Assembly: GCA_947385775.1 (NCBI GenBank)
Contig: CANDMI010000043.1
Coordinates: 1-33,447 of the forward strand
Source: an uncultured Eubacterium sp.
GTDB taxonomy: Bacteria; Bacillota; Clostridia; Lachnospirales; Lachnospiraceae
Direction of reading: 5' to 3'
Length of the DNA stretch: 33,447 bases
Below the pieces are notes generated by a model that had not been told where the DNA came from, searched no databases, and saw nothing but the letters and a program-made list of their open reading frames with translations. Of this stretch, positions 7,109 through 14,795 are shown in pieces (within the stretch, counting starts at the first letter, position 1; every line of letters begins with the position of its first letter). A program made the position numbers and the translations under genes.

Positions 7109-7924
7109 ATGCAAATTATCAAAAAACATGGTTTTATACCACAATTCATATTGTTTGCCTTATTGCTGTTTATGGCCTGCCATATGTCCATAGTTCCCGC
7201 GCAGGCGGAAGTGAACATAAAAAATCCCAACCCGATCATCTATCTGACGGGGGATTGGCCAAGGAGTGATCGCGATTATTTATACGATGCGGATGACGGT
7301 GGAATGGTGTATTTTTCATCAGGAAGTAAGCTGTGCTCCATAAAATTTACCGAGGGAGATTACATTGTTGAATCTTCCGTTCGCGTAGACTGTGAGCAGG
7401 TAACGGGAGAAAATTCCTATTACTATGAAGGGGAATTTAATCCCGTTACCGGTAAATTTGGCTGTGATTTTGGTTTTGATATAAGGTTTCCAGGCACAAT
7501 CCACGTATTATTTGAAGACCAGCGCGGCAGGGAATATGCGATCATTGCTAAAGTCCTGCCATATGAGAACCCGATCAAAAGCCTGACGGTCACGAATATA
7601 AAGAAAGGGAAAAACCTTGCGGGAAAGTTAGATCGGAATTATATGTATGATTCTGGCAAAGGGGACTATGGCGGGCTGTTTTTTTCTAAAAAAACAAAAG
7701 CTCCGAAATTAAAGGTGAAAACAAAAAAGGGCTGGGAGATCGTGTCAATGAGTATAGGTCCTCATGGCTATAAATATCTCAATAAGATCCATGCACGATC
7801 CAAAACTGTGGAATTGAAACGTGCAGACAAAGGCGATGAGGTGAGAATCATCTTGAAATTGAGGAATATAGAAAACGACGCATATATGTATATCCGGTAT
7901 GGGATTTATACTTACTCAACTTGA
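7109..7924 (+). CDS. Secreted LPYENP-family protein, type A, mosaic (copy A5)
   Basis: The 271-residue product starts at 7109 behind AAGGAGA. Up to KNLAG it equals the gene at 6016 (for example GDWPRSDRDYLYDADDGG and GENSYYYEGEFNP), with one early difference (Q for R at 12 and I for L at 14). From there on it equals the gene at 4944 (NYMYDSGKGDYGG, VSMSIGPHGYKY, EVRIILKLRNIENDAY), differing only at the last residue. The switch lies in a stretch of roughly 150 bases, identical in all three genes, that encodes VLFEDQRGREYAIIAKVLPYENP. This is what gene conversion or unequal crossing-over would leave. Export and function are as for the sister copies; the protein is intact. Confidence 0.88.
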   Translation: MQIIKKHGFIPQFILFALLLFMACHMSIVPAQAEVNIKNPNPIIYLTGDWPRSDRDYLYDADDGGMVYFSSGSKLCSIKFTEGDYIVESSVRVDCEQVTGENSYYYEGEFNPVTGKFGCDFGFDIRFPGTIHVLFEDQRGREYAIIAKVLPYENPIKSLTVTNIKKGKNLAGKLDRNYMYDSGKGDYGGLFFSKKTKAPKLKVKTKKGWEIVSMSIGPHGYKYLNKIHARSKTVELKRADKGDEVRIILKLRNIENDAYMYIRYGIYTYST

Positions 7925-7987
7925 TGAATAAATATCCGGCAAATATATGGAAAACAGTCAATTAAGCTGGCTGTGGAAAGGGGAATT

Positions 7988-8743
7988 ATGAGAACGGTCG
8001 ATCATTTCAAAAAAAGACGCTGGCATTTTGCTGTGGGGGGGATTGCGGCGGCGCTTTGCCTTGCGCCTGTAGCCACGGCGCATGCGAAGGTGACAATAGA
8101 AAAACCAAAACAGGCCATCTATCTAAACAGCAAGGATGCGGACGAAAGCGTCAAACAGGCGGAATTATATTATTATATCGGGTTAAGCGACGGCGACGCG
8201 ATCCGGGAAGACACCATCCGGTCAGACAATGAGCTGGTTTCCGGGGAAGTGCGTTGTTACAAGCCTGTAAATATGGAAGGGGTGATTTTAAATGTAAGCC
8301 CGGCGAGCCCCGGCACGGCGAACATATCCTTTGAGGACGGCGCTGGCAGGGAATATACGGTTACAGCGGAAGCTTTGCCATATGAAAACCCGATCCAAAG
8401 CCTTAAGATCACAAACGTCAAAAACGGAAAAAACCTGGCTGGGAAATTGGACGGGGCGCGGGCCTATACGCAGGAAATGTTTACGTTTTCCAAAAAAACG
8501 GACAAGCCGAAGCTAAAGGTCGTGTGCAAGGAAGGCTGGCGGCTGGGATATGTACGCATTGACACCCCTTCGGACTGGTATAGCGTCAGAATCTTTGCCC
8601 CTACCGGTTCAAAGACCTTGAAGCTGGAAAAAGCAGCAAAAGGGGATTATGTATGGCTATCGAATTTGATGTTTATAAATGAAGAAAACGGGGGATACCA
8701 GATGGTGGAAGATTTTGGGAGACGGCCTTCGGATATGAAGTAA
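7988..8743 (+). CDS. Secreted LPYENP-family protein, type B (copy B2)
   Basis: I place the start at the ATG 7988, which follows GGAAAGGGG at 7974-7982. A GTG at 7973 lies within that ribosome site. The 251-residue product has a basic N-terminus (FKKRRWHF), a hydrophobic core and a cleavage site after AHA (33). The mature chain starts KVTIEKPKQAIYLNSKD and has ELYYYIGLSDGD (59-70), IRSDNE (77-82), SPGTANISFEDGAGREYTV (107-125) and LPYENP (130-135). The PGTANISFED...YTVTAE run resembles the end of a Big-type Ig domain. It is the only intact B copy besides 1209 and forms an A-B pair with the gene 63 bases upstream. Codon use here is more G+C-rich than in the A copies. Function unknown. Confidence 0.85.
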   Translation: MRTVDHFKKRRWHFAVGGIAAALCLAPVATAHAKVTIEKPKQAIYLNSKDADESVKQAELYYYIGLSDGDAIREDTIRSDNELVSGEVRCYKPVNMEGVILNVSPASPGTANISFEDGAGREYTVTAEALPYENPIQSLKITNVKNGKNLAGKLDGARAYTQEMFTFSKKTDKPKLKVVCKEGWRLGYVRIDTPSDWYSVRIFAPTGSKTLKLEKAAKGDYVWLSNLMFINEENGGYQMVEDFGRRPSDMK

Positions 8744-8759
8744 TGTTTGACAGGCAGCC

Positions 8760-8808
8760 GTTACTTTTCACAGCTTAGACGCTTCTTGTCTGGGGTGTGA
8801 AAAGTAAC
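8760..8808. terminator. Perfect 13-bp inverted repeat closing the array (bidirectional terminator or palindromic repeat)
   Basis: GTTACTTTTCACA (8760-8772) pairs exactly with TGTGAAAAGTAAC (8796-8808), and an inner AGAC/GTCT extends the hairpin. It lies 17 bases after the last array gene and before a converging minus-strand fragment, a good place for a terminator. There is no strong T-run. The right arm recurs at 187-198, so it may be a repeat element instead. Confidence 0.55.
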
Positions 8809-8841
8809 AGTTCTTGTTTTGATGTTAAATTGTTTCTCCAA

Positions 8842-9171
8842 TTACGCTAACTGCATCGATTGGCTTTCTAACTCTTTAATTATATCAAGGGATAATTCCG
8901 TAGCTTCTGCTATTTCCTCTAAAGTCATTTTACCTAACTTTATTAAATGCACCGCTGTCCTTTTTGCCTTATTTTGTGCCGCTTCGATTGCCGCTTCATT
9001 TCTCATGTCTTCCATAATTTTACACATGGTGGCAACTCCTTTCTCATCTTGCTTAAAATATCGTGCTTTTTTAGCAAGCGCTTCAAAGTTCATATCATCG
9101 GGGTTAGTGCATGAAAAATCGTGCATTAGCTTGCCAATTTCATCATTGCCCCTATATCTGCTCTGTTGTGC
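8842..9171 (-). pseudogene. C-terminal fragment of an Rpn/PD-(D/E)XK family nuclease-transposase
   Basis: On the minus strand the frame runs from a stop near 9171 through SRYRGNDEIGKLMHDFSC, NPDDMNFEALAKKARYFK, GVATMCKIMEDMRNEAA and a C-terminal helix with KMTLEEIAEATELSLDIIKELE. These are the familiar closing segments of Rpn-family (recombination-promoting nuclease / PD-(D/E)XK transposase) proteins. The N-terminal two thirds, including the catalytic core, are absent. Internal ATGs (for example at 9126) could yield at most 94 residues. I judge it a broken relic at the right border of the island. Confidence 0.7.
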
Positions 9172-9365
9172 TCAAAATATTACCTTCTTTCGCCACTTTT
9201 ATTATACATCAGACAATTTCTTTTAAAAACTGAATTTTTCGTAAAATTTTCCTGCCTCATTTCATAATAAAGTCAATATATTTTAATTAAAATCATCGCG
9301 TCCCGGGTTACAGTGAAGCCAAGGCTGAACTGAAACAAAAATGATAAAAATTTAACAAAATTATA

Positions 9366-9394
9366 TTGAATATTTGAAAGAAAAGCGTTACTAT
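9366..9394 (+). promoter_or_regulatory. Candidate promoter of the carboxyltransferase operon
   Basis: TTGAAT (9366-9371) and TACTAT (9389-9394) are 17 bases apart in a very AT-rich stretch, ending 51 bases upstream of the first gene. The surrounding 9172-9445 contains no convincing gene. Confidence 0.5.
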
Positions 9395-9445
9395 TATTCT
9401 GACGAAATTTTTTTTTACTTTCAAATATAAATGGAGGAATAAAGA

Positions 9446-10882
9446 ATGGGTAATAGTAATGATAACTGTGCAATGCGGCGAATTACACAGTTAGTCGACG
9501 AAAACAGCTTTATGGAAATTGGTTCGCTTGTTACAGCCAGAAGCACTGATTTTAACCTGTCAAAGGCAGATACCCCGTCGGACGGCGTAATTACTGGGCA
9601 TGGGCTGATTGATGGGAACCTGGTGTTTGTATACAGCCAGGATGTGTCCGTGTTGGGCGGTACGGTAGGCGAGATGCATGCGAAAAAGATCGCGTCGGTC
9701 TATGATATGGCGATGAAGATGGGCGCGCCTGTCGTCGGCATTTTGGACTGCGCCGGCGTAAGGCTCCAGGAATCGGTAGACGCGCTGGAAGGCTTTGGGC
9801 TGATCTATGCAAAGCAGGCCGCGGCTTCCGGCGTTATCCCGCAGATCAGCGCCGTTTTTGGAAGCTGCGGAGGCGGGCTTGCTGTCGTATCCGCGTTAAG
9901 CGATTTTACCTACGCGCAGGCGGATAAAGCGAAAATCTTTTTAAATTCCCCGAACGCCATCGAAGGAAACCGGATGGATAAGTGCGACACTTCTTCGGTG
10001 GAATTTCAGGACGCGCAGGCAGGCACGATTGACGGAGCGGGCAGTGAGGAAGAGATCCTTTCTGATATCCGCACCCTTGTATGCATGCTGCCTTCCAATA
10101 ATGCCCAGGGCGGCTGCGACGACGGCTGCACGGACGATTTAAACCGCGCGTGTGAAAGCCTGGATACGATGAAGGGCGACCCAAGGTATGTTCTAAGCGA
10201 GATTTCCGACGGACACTTATTTATAGAAGCAAAAGCAGGCTACGCAAAAGAAATGGTGACGGGCTTTATCAAATTAAACGGCATTACCGTTGGCGCGGTG
10301 GCAAACTGCACCGAAGAATATGACGCACAGGGCAAAAAGACCGAAAGCTACGATGCGGCGTTATCCGCAAGGGGATGCCATAAAGCAGCGGAATTTGTTT
10401 CATTTTGCGACGCCTTTGACATTCCTGTAATCTCCTTTACGAATGTATCCGGCTTTAAAGCGTCCATGTGCTCAGAGCGCAACCTTGCAAAAGCGCTCGG
10501 ACGGCTGACCTGCGCCTTTGCAAACGCGACGGTGCCGAAAGTAAACCTGATCATGGACAAGGCATATGGAAGCGCTTATGCGGTTATGAACTGTAAATCC
10601 CTTGGCGCAGATTTAGTATACGCATGGCCGGACGCAAAAACCGGGATGATGGATTCGGCGCTTGCGGCGAAGATCATGTACGCGGACGAACCGGCTTCTG
10701 TAATAGAGAAAAAAGCGGCGGAATATGACGCGTTGCAGGGAAATGTGCGCTCTGCCGCCGCCCGAGGCTATATCGACCGCATCATAGACTATCCGGATAC
10801 AAGGAAATATTTGATCGCGGCAATGGAAATGCTGTATACAAAGCGTGTAGAACAGCCAAATAAAAAGCATGGAACAAAATAG
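9446..10882 (+). CDS. Acyl-CoA carboxyltransferase subunit (methylmalonyl-CoA decarboxylase alpha-like)
   Basis: The 478-residue protein belongs to the biotin-dependent acyl-CoA carboxyltransferase family (crotonase-like fold), which moves CO2 between a carboxylated acyl-CoA and carrier-bound biotin. Diagnostic segments are SQDVSVLGGTVGEMHAKKI (64-82), DCAGVRLQE (101-109), the oxyanion-type GSCGGG (139-144) and a second-domain FTNVSGF. It is somewhat short for the family (usually about 510). GGAGGA precedes the ATG at 9446. As first gene of an operon with carrier, OadG, OadB and OadA it should be the acyl-CoA-specific transferase. Methylmalonyl-CoA/propionyl-CoA is my preferred substrate, but glutaconyl-CoA or malonyl-CoA type cannot be excluded from sequence alone. 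Confidence 0.87.
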   Translation: MGNSNDNCAMRRITQLVDENSFMEIGSLVTARSTDFNLSKADTPSDGVITGHGLIDGNLVFVYSQDVSVLGGTVGEMHAKKIASVYDMAMKMGAPVVGILDCAGVRLQESVDALEGFGLIYAKQAAASGVIPQISAVFGSCGGGLAVVSALSDFTYAQADKAKIFLNSPNAIEGNRMDKCDTSSVEFQDAQAGTIDGAGSEEEILSDIRTLVCMLPSNNAQGGCDDGCTDDLNRACESLDTMKGDPRYVLSEISDGHLFIEAKAGYAKEMVTGFIKLNGITVGAVANCTEEYDAQGKKTESYDAALSARGCHKAAEFVSFCDAFDIPVISFTNVSGFKASMCSERNLAKALGRLTCAFANATVPKVNLIMDKAYGSAYAVMNCKSLGADLVYAWPDAKTGMMDSALAAKIMYADEPASVIEKKAAEYDALQGNVRSAAARGYIDRIIDYPDTRKYLIAAMEMLYTKRVEQPNKKHGTK

Positions 10883-10895
10883 AAAGGTGACAGAT

Positions 10896-11627
10896 ATGAA
10901 GAAAAAATTAGTTCTGGTCATCAGCTTGTGTATGTTTGTGCTTGGTTTCGCTGCATGTGGGGAAGACCCGAAAAAAGTGGATTATAACGGTATGACCTAT
11001 GACCAGCTGGAAATGACGAGCGAAAACCTGGCAACGACATTGATGGGATTGTCAGACGAGGAAATCGACCAATATATCGAACAGGGTGCGGATGATATGA
11101 CCGCTCACCTTGTGACAAAATGGAAGGAATTAAAACCGGATGTTGGCGAATACAGTAAAATCGACAGCTTTTCCATTGAAAAATCCGGCAAGACGCTGAC
11201 GACCTCGCATATTTTGAATTTTTCCAAGCGTGACCTGACAATGACATGCGTGTACAACTATCTGGAGATGCAGATTACGGATGTCACACTGGAAGAAAAT
11301 TTCACCCTTGGGGAGACGATGCAAAAAGCCCTTATGAATACGTTGATGGGGCTTGGCACGGTATTTTTGATCTTAATCCTGATCTGCTTTATTATCTTTG
11401 GGTTTAAGGTCATCCCATATATGCAGCAAAAAGCGCAGGCCAAAAAAGCGTTATCCGCTCCGGCTGCAAACGAACCTGTACAGGCGGCTCCGGTCATCGC
11501 GCCGCAAAAAGAAGAGCCAAAACAGGATGACAACGAGCTTGTGGCTGTCATTGCGGCGGCGATCGCGGCGGCGCAGGGCACATCGGCGGATGGTTTTGTA
11601 GTCCGCTCGATCAAGCGCAGAAGATAA
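10896..11627 (+). CDS. OadG-like subunit of Na+-translocating decarboxylase, with extended N-terminal domain
   Basis: The start at 10896 follows GAAAGGTGA. The in-frame ATG at 10869 overlaps the previous gene and would spoil the signal. The 243-residue product begins with a lipoprotein-like leader (KKKLVLVISL...GFAAC). An extracytoplasmic domain of about 120 residues follows, acidic and reminiscent of DUF3887-type modules. Then comes a single membrane span (GTVFLILILICFIIFGF) and a cytoplasmic Ala/Pro/Gln-rich tail ending in FVVRSIKRRR. The span plus tail is the OadG (gamma subunit) pattern. OadG anchors and helps assemble the decarboxylase on the membrane. Classical OadG is only about 80 residues, so the outside domain is an addition. 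It sits between the carboxyltransferase and the biotin carrier. Confidence 0.75.
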   Translation: MKKKLVLVISLCMFVLGFAACGEDPKKVDYNGMTYDQLEMTSENLATTLMGLSDEEIDQYIEQGADDMTAHLVTKWKELKPDVGEYSKIDSFSIEKSGKTLTTSHILNFSKRDLTMTCVYNYLEMQITDVTLEENFTLGETMQKALMNTLMGLGTVFLILILICFIIFGFKVIPYMQQKAQAKKALSAPAANEPVQAAPVIAPQKEEPKQDDNELVAVIAAAIAAAQGTSADGFVVRSIKRRR

Positions 11628-11727
11628 TGTTAGACTGGCGTTGGTTCACTGACGTATATAAATTAGTTAAAATTTGTATAAAATAATAAGAAAAATCAAG
11701 ACGCAGATTATTTTAGGAGGAAATAAG

Positions 11728-12102
11728 ATGAAAAGCTATACAATTACCGTAAATGGAAATGTTTATGACGTTACAGTAGAAGAAAACGGCGCAGGGGGCG
11801 GCGCTCCAGCGGCAGCTGCTCCTAGGGCGGCGGCCAGGGCAGCGGCTCCGGCTCAAGCAGCGGCTCCAAAGCCTTCGGGCGGCGCTGGCAGCATTAAAAT
11901 AGAAGCAGGGGCGGCAGGAAAGGTATTTAAGCTGGAAGCTTCCGTAGGACAGCAGCTGAAAAAGGGCGACCCGGTGCTTGTGTTAGAGATCATGAAGATG
12001 GAAACCCCTGTCGTAGCTCCGCAGGACGGCGTTGTCGCAAGCATAGACGTAGCGGTTGGCGATACCGTAGAATCCGGCGCGGTATTGGCTACATTGAATT
12101 AA
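11728..12102 (+). CDS. Biotin carboxyl carrier protein of the decarboxylase
   Basis: The 124-residue carrier starts at 11728 behind AGGAGG (11715-11720). A short N-terminal part (YTITVNGNVYDVTVEE) is followed by an Ala/Pro linker (25-50) that lets the domain swing. The biotinyl domain covers about 53-124, with the modified lysine in EIMKMET (Lys90) and the usual VLVLE and VEVGDTV-like turns. Biotin ligase must attach the cofactor. The carrier shuttles carboxybiotin between the acyl-CoA transferase (9446), OadA (13297) and the membrane subunit OadB (12129). Free-standing carriers are the rule in methylmalonyl-CoA and glutaconyl-CoA decarboxylases and in transcarboxylase. Confidence 0.93.
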   Translation: MKSYTITVNGNVYDVTVEENGAGGGAPAAAAPRAAARAAAPAQAAAPKPSGGAGSIKIEAGAAGKVFKLEASVGQQLKKGDPVLVLEIMKMETPVVAPQDGVVASIDVAVGDTVESGAVLATLN

Positions 12103-12128
12103 TTGAGTAAATCTTTAGGAGGATAATC

Positions 12129-13280
12129 ATGCTTAGTTACGTTGGAGAGACACTCAGTAACCTCCTCCACCAGACGGCATTTTTTAACCTGACCTGGGGG
12201 AATTACCTCATGATCGTGGTTGCCTGTGTTTTCCTGTACCTGGCGATCGCGAAAGGTTATGAACCGCTTTTGCTTGTGCCGATCGCGTTTGGGATGCTGC
12301 TTGTAAATATTTATCCGGACATTATCGCAAGCCCGGAGGAGACAAGCAACGGTGTAGGTGGATTACTGTACTACTTTTATACGTTAGATGAATGGTCGAT
12401 ACTGCCTTCCTTAATTTTCCTGGGAGTAGGGGCGATGACCGATTTCGGGCCGTTAATTGCAAACCCGATCAGCTTTTTGATGGGCGCGGCCGCACAGTTT
12501 GGCATTTATATGGCGTACTTTATCGCGATCTTTATGGGCTTTAACGACAAAGCGGCGGCGGCAATCTCCATTATCGGCGGCGCGGACGGCCCGACCTCGA
12601 TCTTTCTGGCAGGAAAGCTTGGTCAAAGCGGCCTGATGGGGCCGATCGCGGTGGCGGCGTATTCTTATATGGCGTTGGTTCCGGTCATCCAGCCGCCGAT
12701 CATGAAAGCTCTGACTACGAAAAAGGAACGCCAGATCAAGATGCAAAACCTGCGTCCGGTATCGAAATTGGAGAAGATTTTATTCCCGATCATTGTTACG
12801 ATCGTGGTATGTCTGCTTTTGCCGACGACGGCTCCGCTTGTAGGTATGCTGATGCTTGGCAACCTGTTCCGTGAGTCCGGGGTTGTGCGCCAGCTGACAG
12901 ATACGGCTTCCAATGCGCTGATGTACATTGTCGTTATTTTGCTTGGCACATCTGTTGGCGCGTCCACAAGCGCGGAGGCGTTTTTAAATATCAGCACGTT
13001 AAAGATCGTAGCGCTTGGCCTGATCGCGTTTGCGTTTGGCACGGCGGCGGGCGTATTGCTCGGAAAGCTTTTATGTACCGTTACGCATGGAAAGATCAAT
13101 CCGTTGATCGGATCTGCCGGCGTATCCGCGGTTCCAATGGCGGCGCGTGTGTCGCAAAAGGTGGGCGCGGAAGAAGACCCGACCAACTTCCTGCTTATGC
13201 ATGCGATGGGCCCGAATGTGGCAGGCGTTATCGGTACGGCTGTAGCGGCGGGTACGTTTATGGCAATCTTTGGAATATAA
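12129..13280 (+). CDS. oadB: Na+-translocating decarboxylase beta subunit (carboxybiotin decarboxylase)
   Basis: The 383-residue integral membrane protein is of the OadB/MmdB/GcdB family. It decarboxylates carboxybiotin on the carrier and uses the energy to export Na+. About nine to eleven hydrophobic segments are visible. The signature [18 protein letters not shown] (148-165) holds the essential aspartate (Asp153 here, equivalent to Asp203 of the Klebsiella protein). The C-terminal region (about 335-380) has [16 protein letters not shown] and [18 protein letters not shown], also typical. AGGAGGATAATC precedes the ATG, 26 bases after the carrier gene. Length is slightly below the classical 430, mainly at the N-terminus and central loop. 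Confidence 0.95.
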   Translation: MLSYVGETLSNLLHQTAFFNLTWGNYLMIVVACVFLYLAIAKGYEPLLLVPIAFGMLLVNIYPDIIASPEETSNGVGGLLYYFYTLDEWSILPSLIFLGVGAMTDFGPLIANPISFLMGAAAQFGIYMAYFIAIFMGFNDKAAAAISIIGGADGPTSIFLAGKLGQSGLMGPIAVAAYSYMALVPVIQPPIMKALTTKKERQIKMQNLRPVSKLEKILFPIIVTIVVCLLLPTTAPLVGMLMLGNLFRESGVVRQLTDTASNALMYIVVILLGTSVGASTSAEAFLNISTLKIVALGLIAFAFGTAAGVLLGKLLCTVTHGKINPLIGSAGVSAVPMAARVSQKVGAEEDPTNFLLMHAMGPNVAGVIGTAVAAGTFMAIFGI

Positions 13281-13296
13281 CTAGGAGGAATCAAAA

Positions 13297-14715
13297 ATGG
13301 CAGAAAATGCAAAAAAACCGTTAAAGATTACGGAAACTGTGCTGCGTGACGCGCACCAGTCTTTGATCGCCACCAGGATGACGACAGAGCAGATGCTTCC
13401 GATCATAGATAAAATGGACAAAGCGGGCTTTCATGCGGTGGAATGCTGGGGCGGCGCCACCTTTGACGCATCCCTTCGTTTCTTAAAGGAAGACCCATGG
13501 GACAGACTGCGTAAATTAAAGGCAGGGTTTAAAAAGACAAAGCTCCAGATGCTGTTTCGCGGGCAGAATATCCTCGGGTACCGCCCGTACGCGGACGACG
13601 TGGTGGAATACTTTGTGCAAAAATCCATTGCAAACGGGATCGACATTATCCGTATCTTTGACTGCTTAAACGACCTTAGGAATCTCCAGACGGCGGTCAG
13701 CGCATGCAATAAGGAAAAAGGCCATGCGCAGGTTGCGTTATCTTATACGTTAGGGGATGCTTATACGTTAGACTACTGGACGGGCATGGCGAAAAAAATA
13801 GAAGAAATGGGCGCGGATTCCATTTGCATCAAGGATATGGCAGGGCTTTTGGTGCCGCAGCAGGCAGACGTTTTGGTGCGCGCGTTAAAAGAAGCGACCA
13901 GCCTTCCGATCGAGCTGCATACGCACTACACCTCCGGCGTGGCTTCCATGACTTATATGAAGGCGGTGGAAGCGGGGTGCGACATTATCGATACCGCAAT
14001 GTCGCCGTTTGCCCTTGGCACGTCCCAGCCTGCGACAGAGGTTATGGTGGAAGCCTTTAAGGGCACGGCATATGATACCGGCTTAGAGCAAAACCAGCTT
14101 GCGGAGATCGCGGACTATTTCCGTCCGATGCGGGAAGACGCGCTGGAAAGCGGCCTGATGAACCCTAAGGTATTGGGCGTAAATATTAAGACCTTATTGT
14201 ACCAGGTGCCGGGCGGCATGCTTTCGAACCTGATCTCCCAGTTAAAAGAGCAGGGGAAGGAAGATAAATACGAGGAAGTGCTTGCGGAGGTGCCGCGTGT
14301 GCGTAAAGACTTGGGAGAGCCGCCGCTTGTTACGCCGTCCTCTCAGATTGTAGGCACTCAGGCTGTGTTTAACGTACTGATGGGCGAGCGCTATAAAGTG
14401 GCTACAAAAGAGACAAAGGACATTTTGCTTGGGAAATACGGACAGACTGTAAAACCGTTTAATCCACAAATCGTAGATAAGGTGTTAGGCGAGGATAAGA
14501 AAAACGCGATCACCTGCCGACCTGCCGACCTTTTGGAGCCGGAATTAGACAAAATCGAAGCAGAGATGAAGCAGTGGAAGCAGCAGGATGAAGACGTTCT
14601 TTCCTATGCCTTGTTCCCGCAGGTTGCGACGGAATTTTTCAAATACCGCGAAGCGCAGCAAAAGAAGGTGGACGCTGCGGTGGCGGATACAAAAAACGGC
14701 GCTTATCCGGTATAG
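13297..14715 (+). CDS. oadA: Oxaloacetate decarboxylase alpha / pyruvate carboxyltransferase subunit
   Basis: This 472-residue TIM-barrel carboxyltransferase (HMGL-like plus PYC/OADA conserved domain) transfers CO2 between oxaloacetate/pyruvate and biotin. The metal site is readable: Asp18 in RDAHQSL, the carbamylatable Lys179 in CIKDMAG, and His208/His210 in ELHTHYTSG. CWGGATFD and FRGQN are further family motifs. The protein ends shortly after the conserved domain and lacks the C-terminal biotin domain found in Klebsiella OadA (~595 residues), which fits the separate carrier at 11728. It follows oadB by 16 bases behind AGGAGG. Direction in vivo (decarboxylation with Na+ export, or carboxylation of pyruvate fed by the acyl-CoA transferase) is not decided by the sequence. 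Confidence 0.93.
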   Translation: MAENAKKPLKITETVLRDAHQSLIATRMTTEQMLPIIDKMDKAGFHAVECWGGATFDASLRFLKEDPWDRLRKLKAGFKKTKLQMLFRGQNILGYRPYADDVVEYFVQKSIANGIDIIRIFDCLNDLRNLQTAVSACNKEKGHAQVALSYTLGDAYTLDYWTGMAKKIEEMGADSICIKDMAGLLVPQQADVLVRALKEATSLPIELHTHYTSGVASMTYMKAVEAGCDIIDTAMSPFALGTSQPATEVMVEAFKGTAYDTGLEQNQLAEIADYFRPMREDALESGLMNPKVLGVNIKTLLYQVPGGMLSNLISQLKEQGKEDKYEEVLAEVPRVRKDLGEPPLVTPSSQIVGTQAVFNVLMGERYKVATKETKDILLGKYGQTVKPFNPQIVDKVLGEDKKNAITCRPADLLEPELDKIEAEMKQWKQQDEDVLSYALFPQVATEFFKYREAQQKKVDAAVADTKNGAYPV

Positions 14716-14743
14716 GGCGCGTAAGCCTGTGACGGATGGCTGT

Positions 14744-14765
14744 TTCCGCGGCAAAAGCCGCGGAA
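14744..14765. terminator. GC-rich hairpin after oadA
   Basis: TTCCGCGGC and GCCGCGGAA form a perfect 9-bp stem with an AAAA loop, 29 bases after the oadA stop and 31 before the next start. No T-run follows on the plus strand, so it may be an attenuator or processing/stability hairpin rather than a full terminator. Confidence 0.45.
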
Positions 14766-14795
14766 GCGGCGGACGATAACGACTCAGGGAGAGAT

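Noticed and set aside
4944-8743. CRISPR-like repetition
   Set aside because: The repeats are ~0.8-1 kb coding units with intergenic leaders, not short repeats with spacers.
12665-13312. Minus-strand frame of 215 codons opposite oadB
   Set aside because: Antisense shadow of a clear membrane subunit gene; no start signal.
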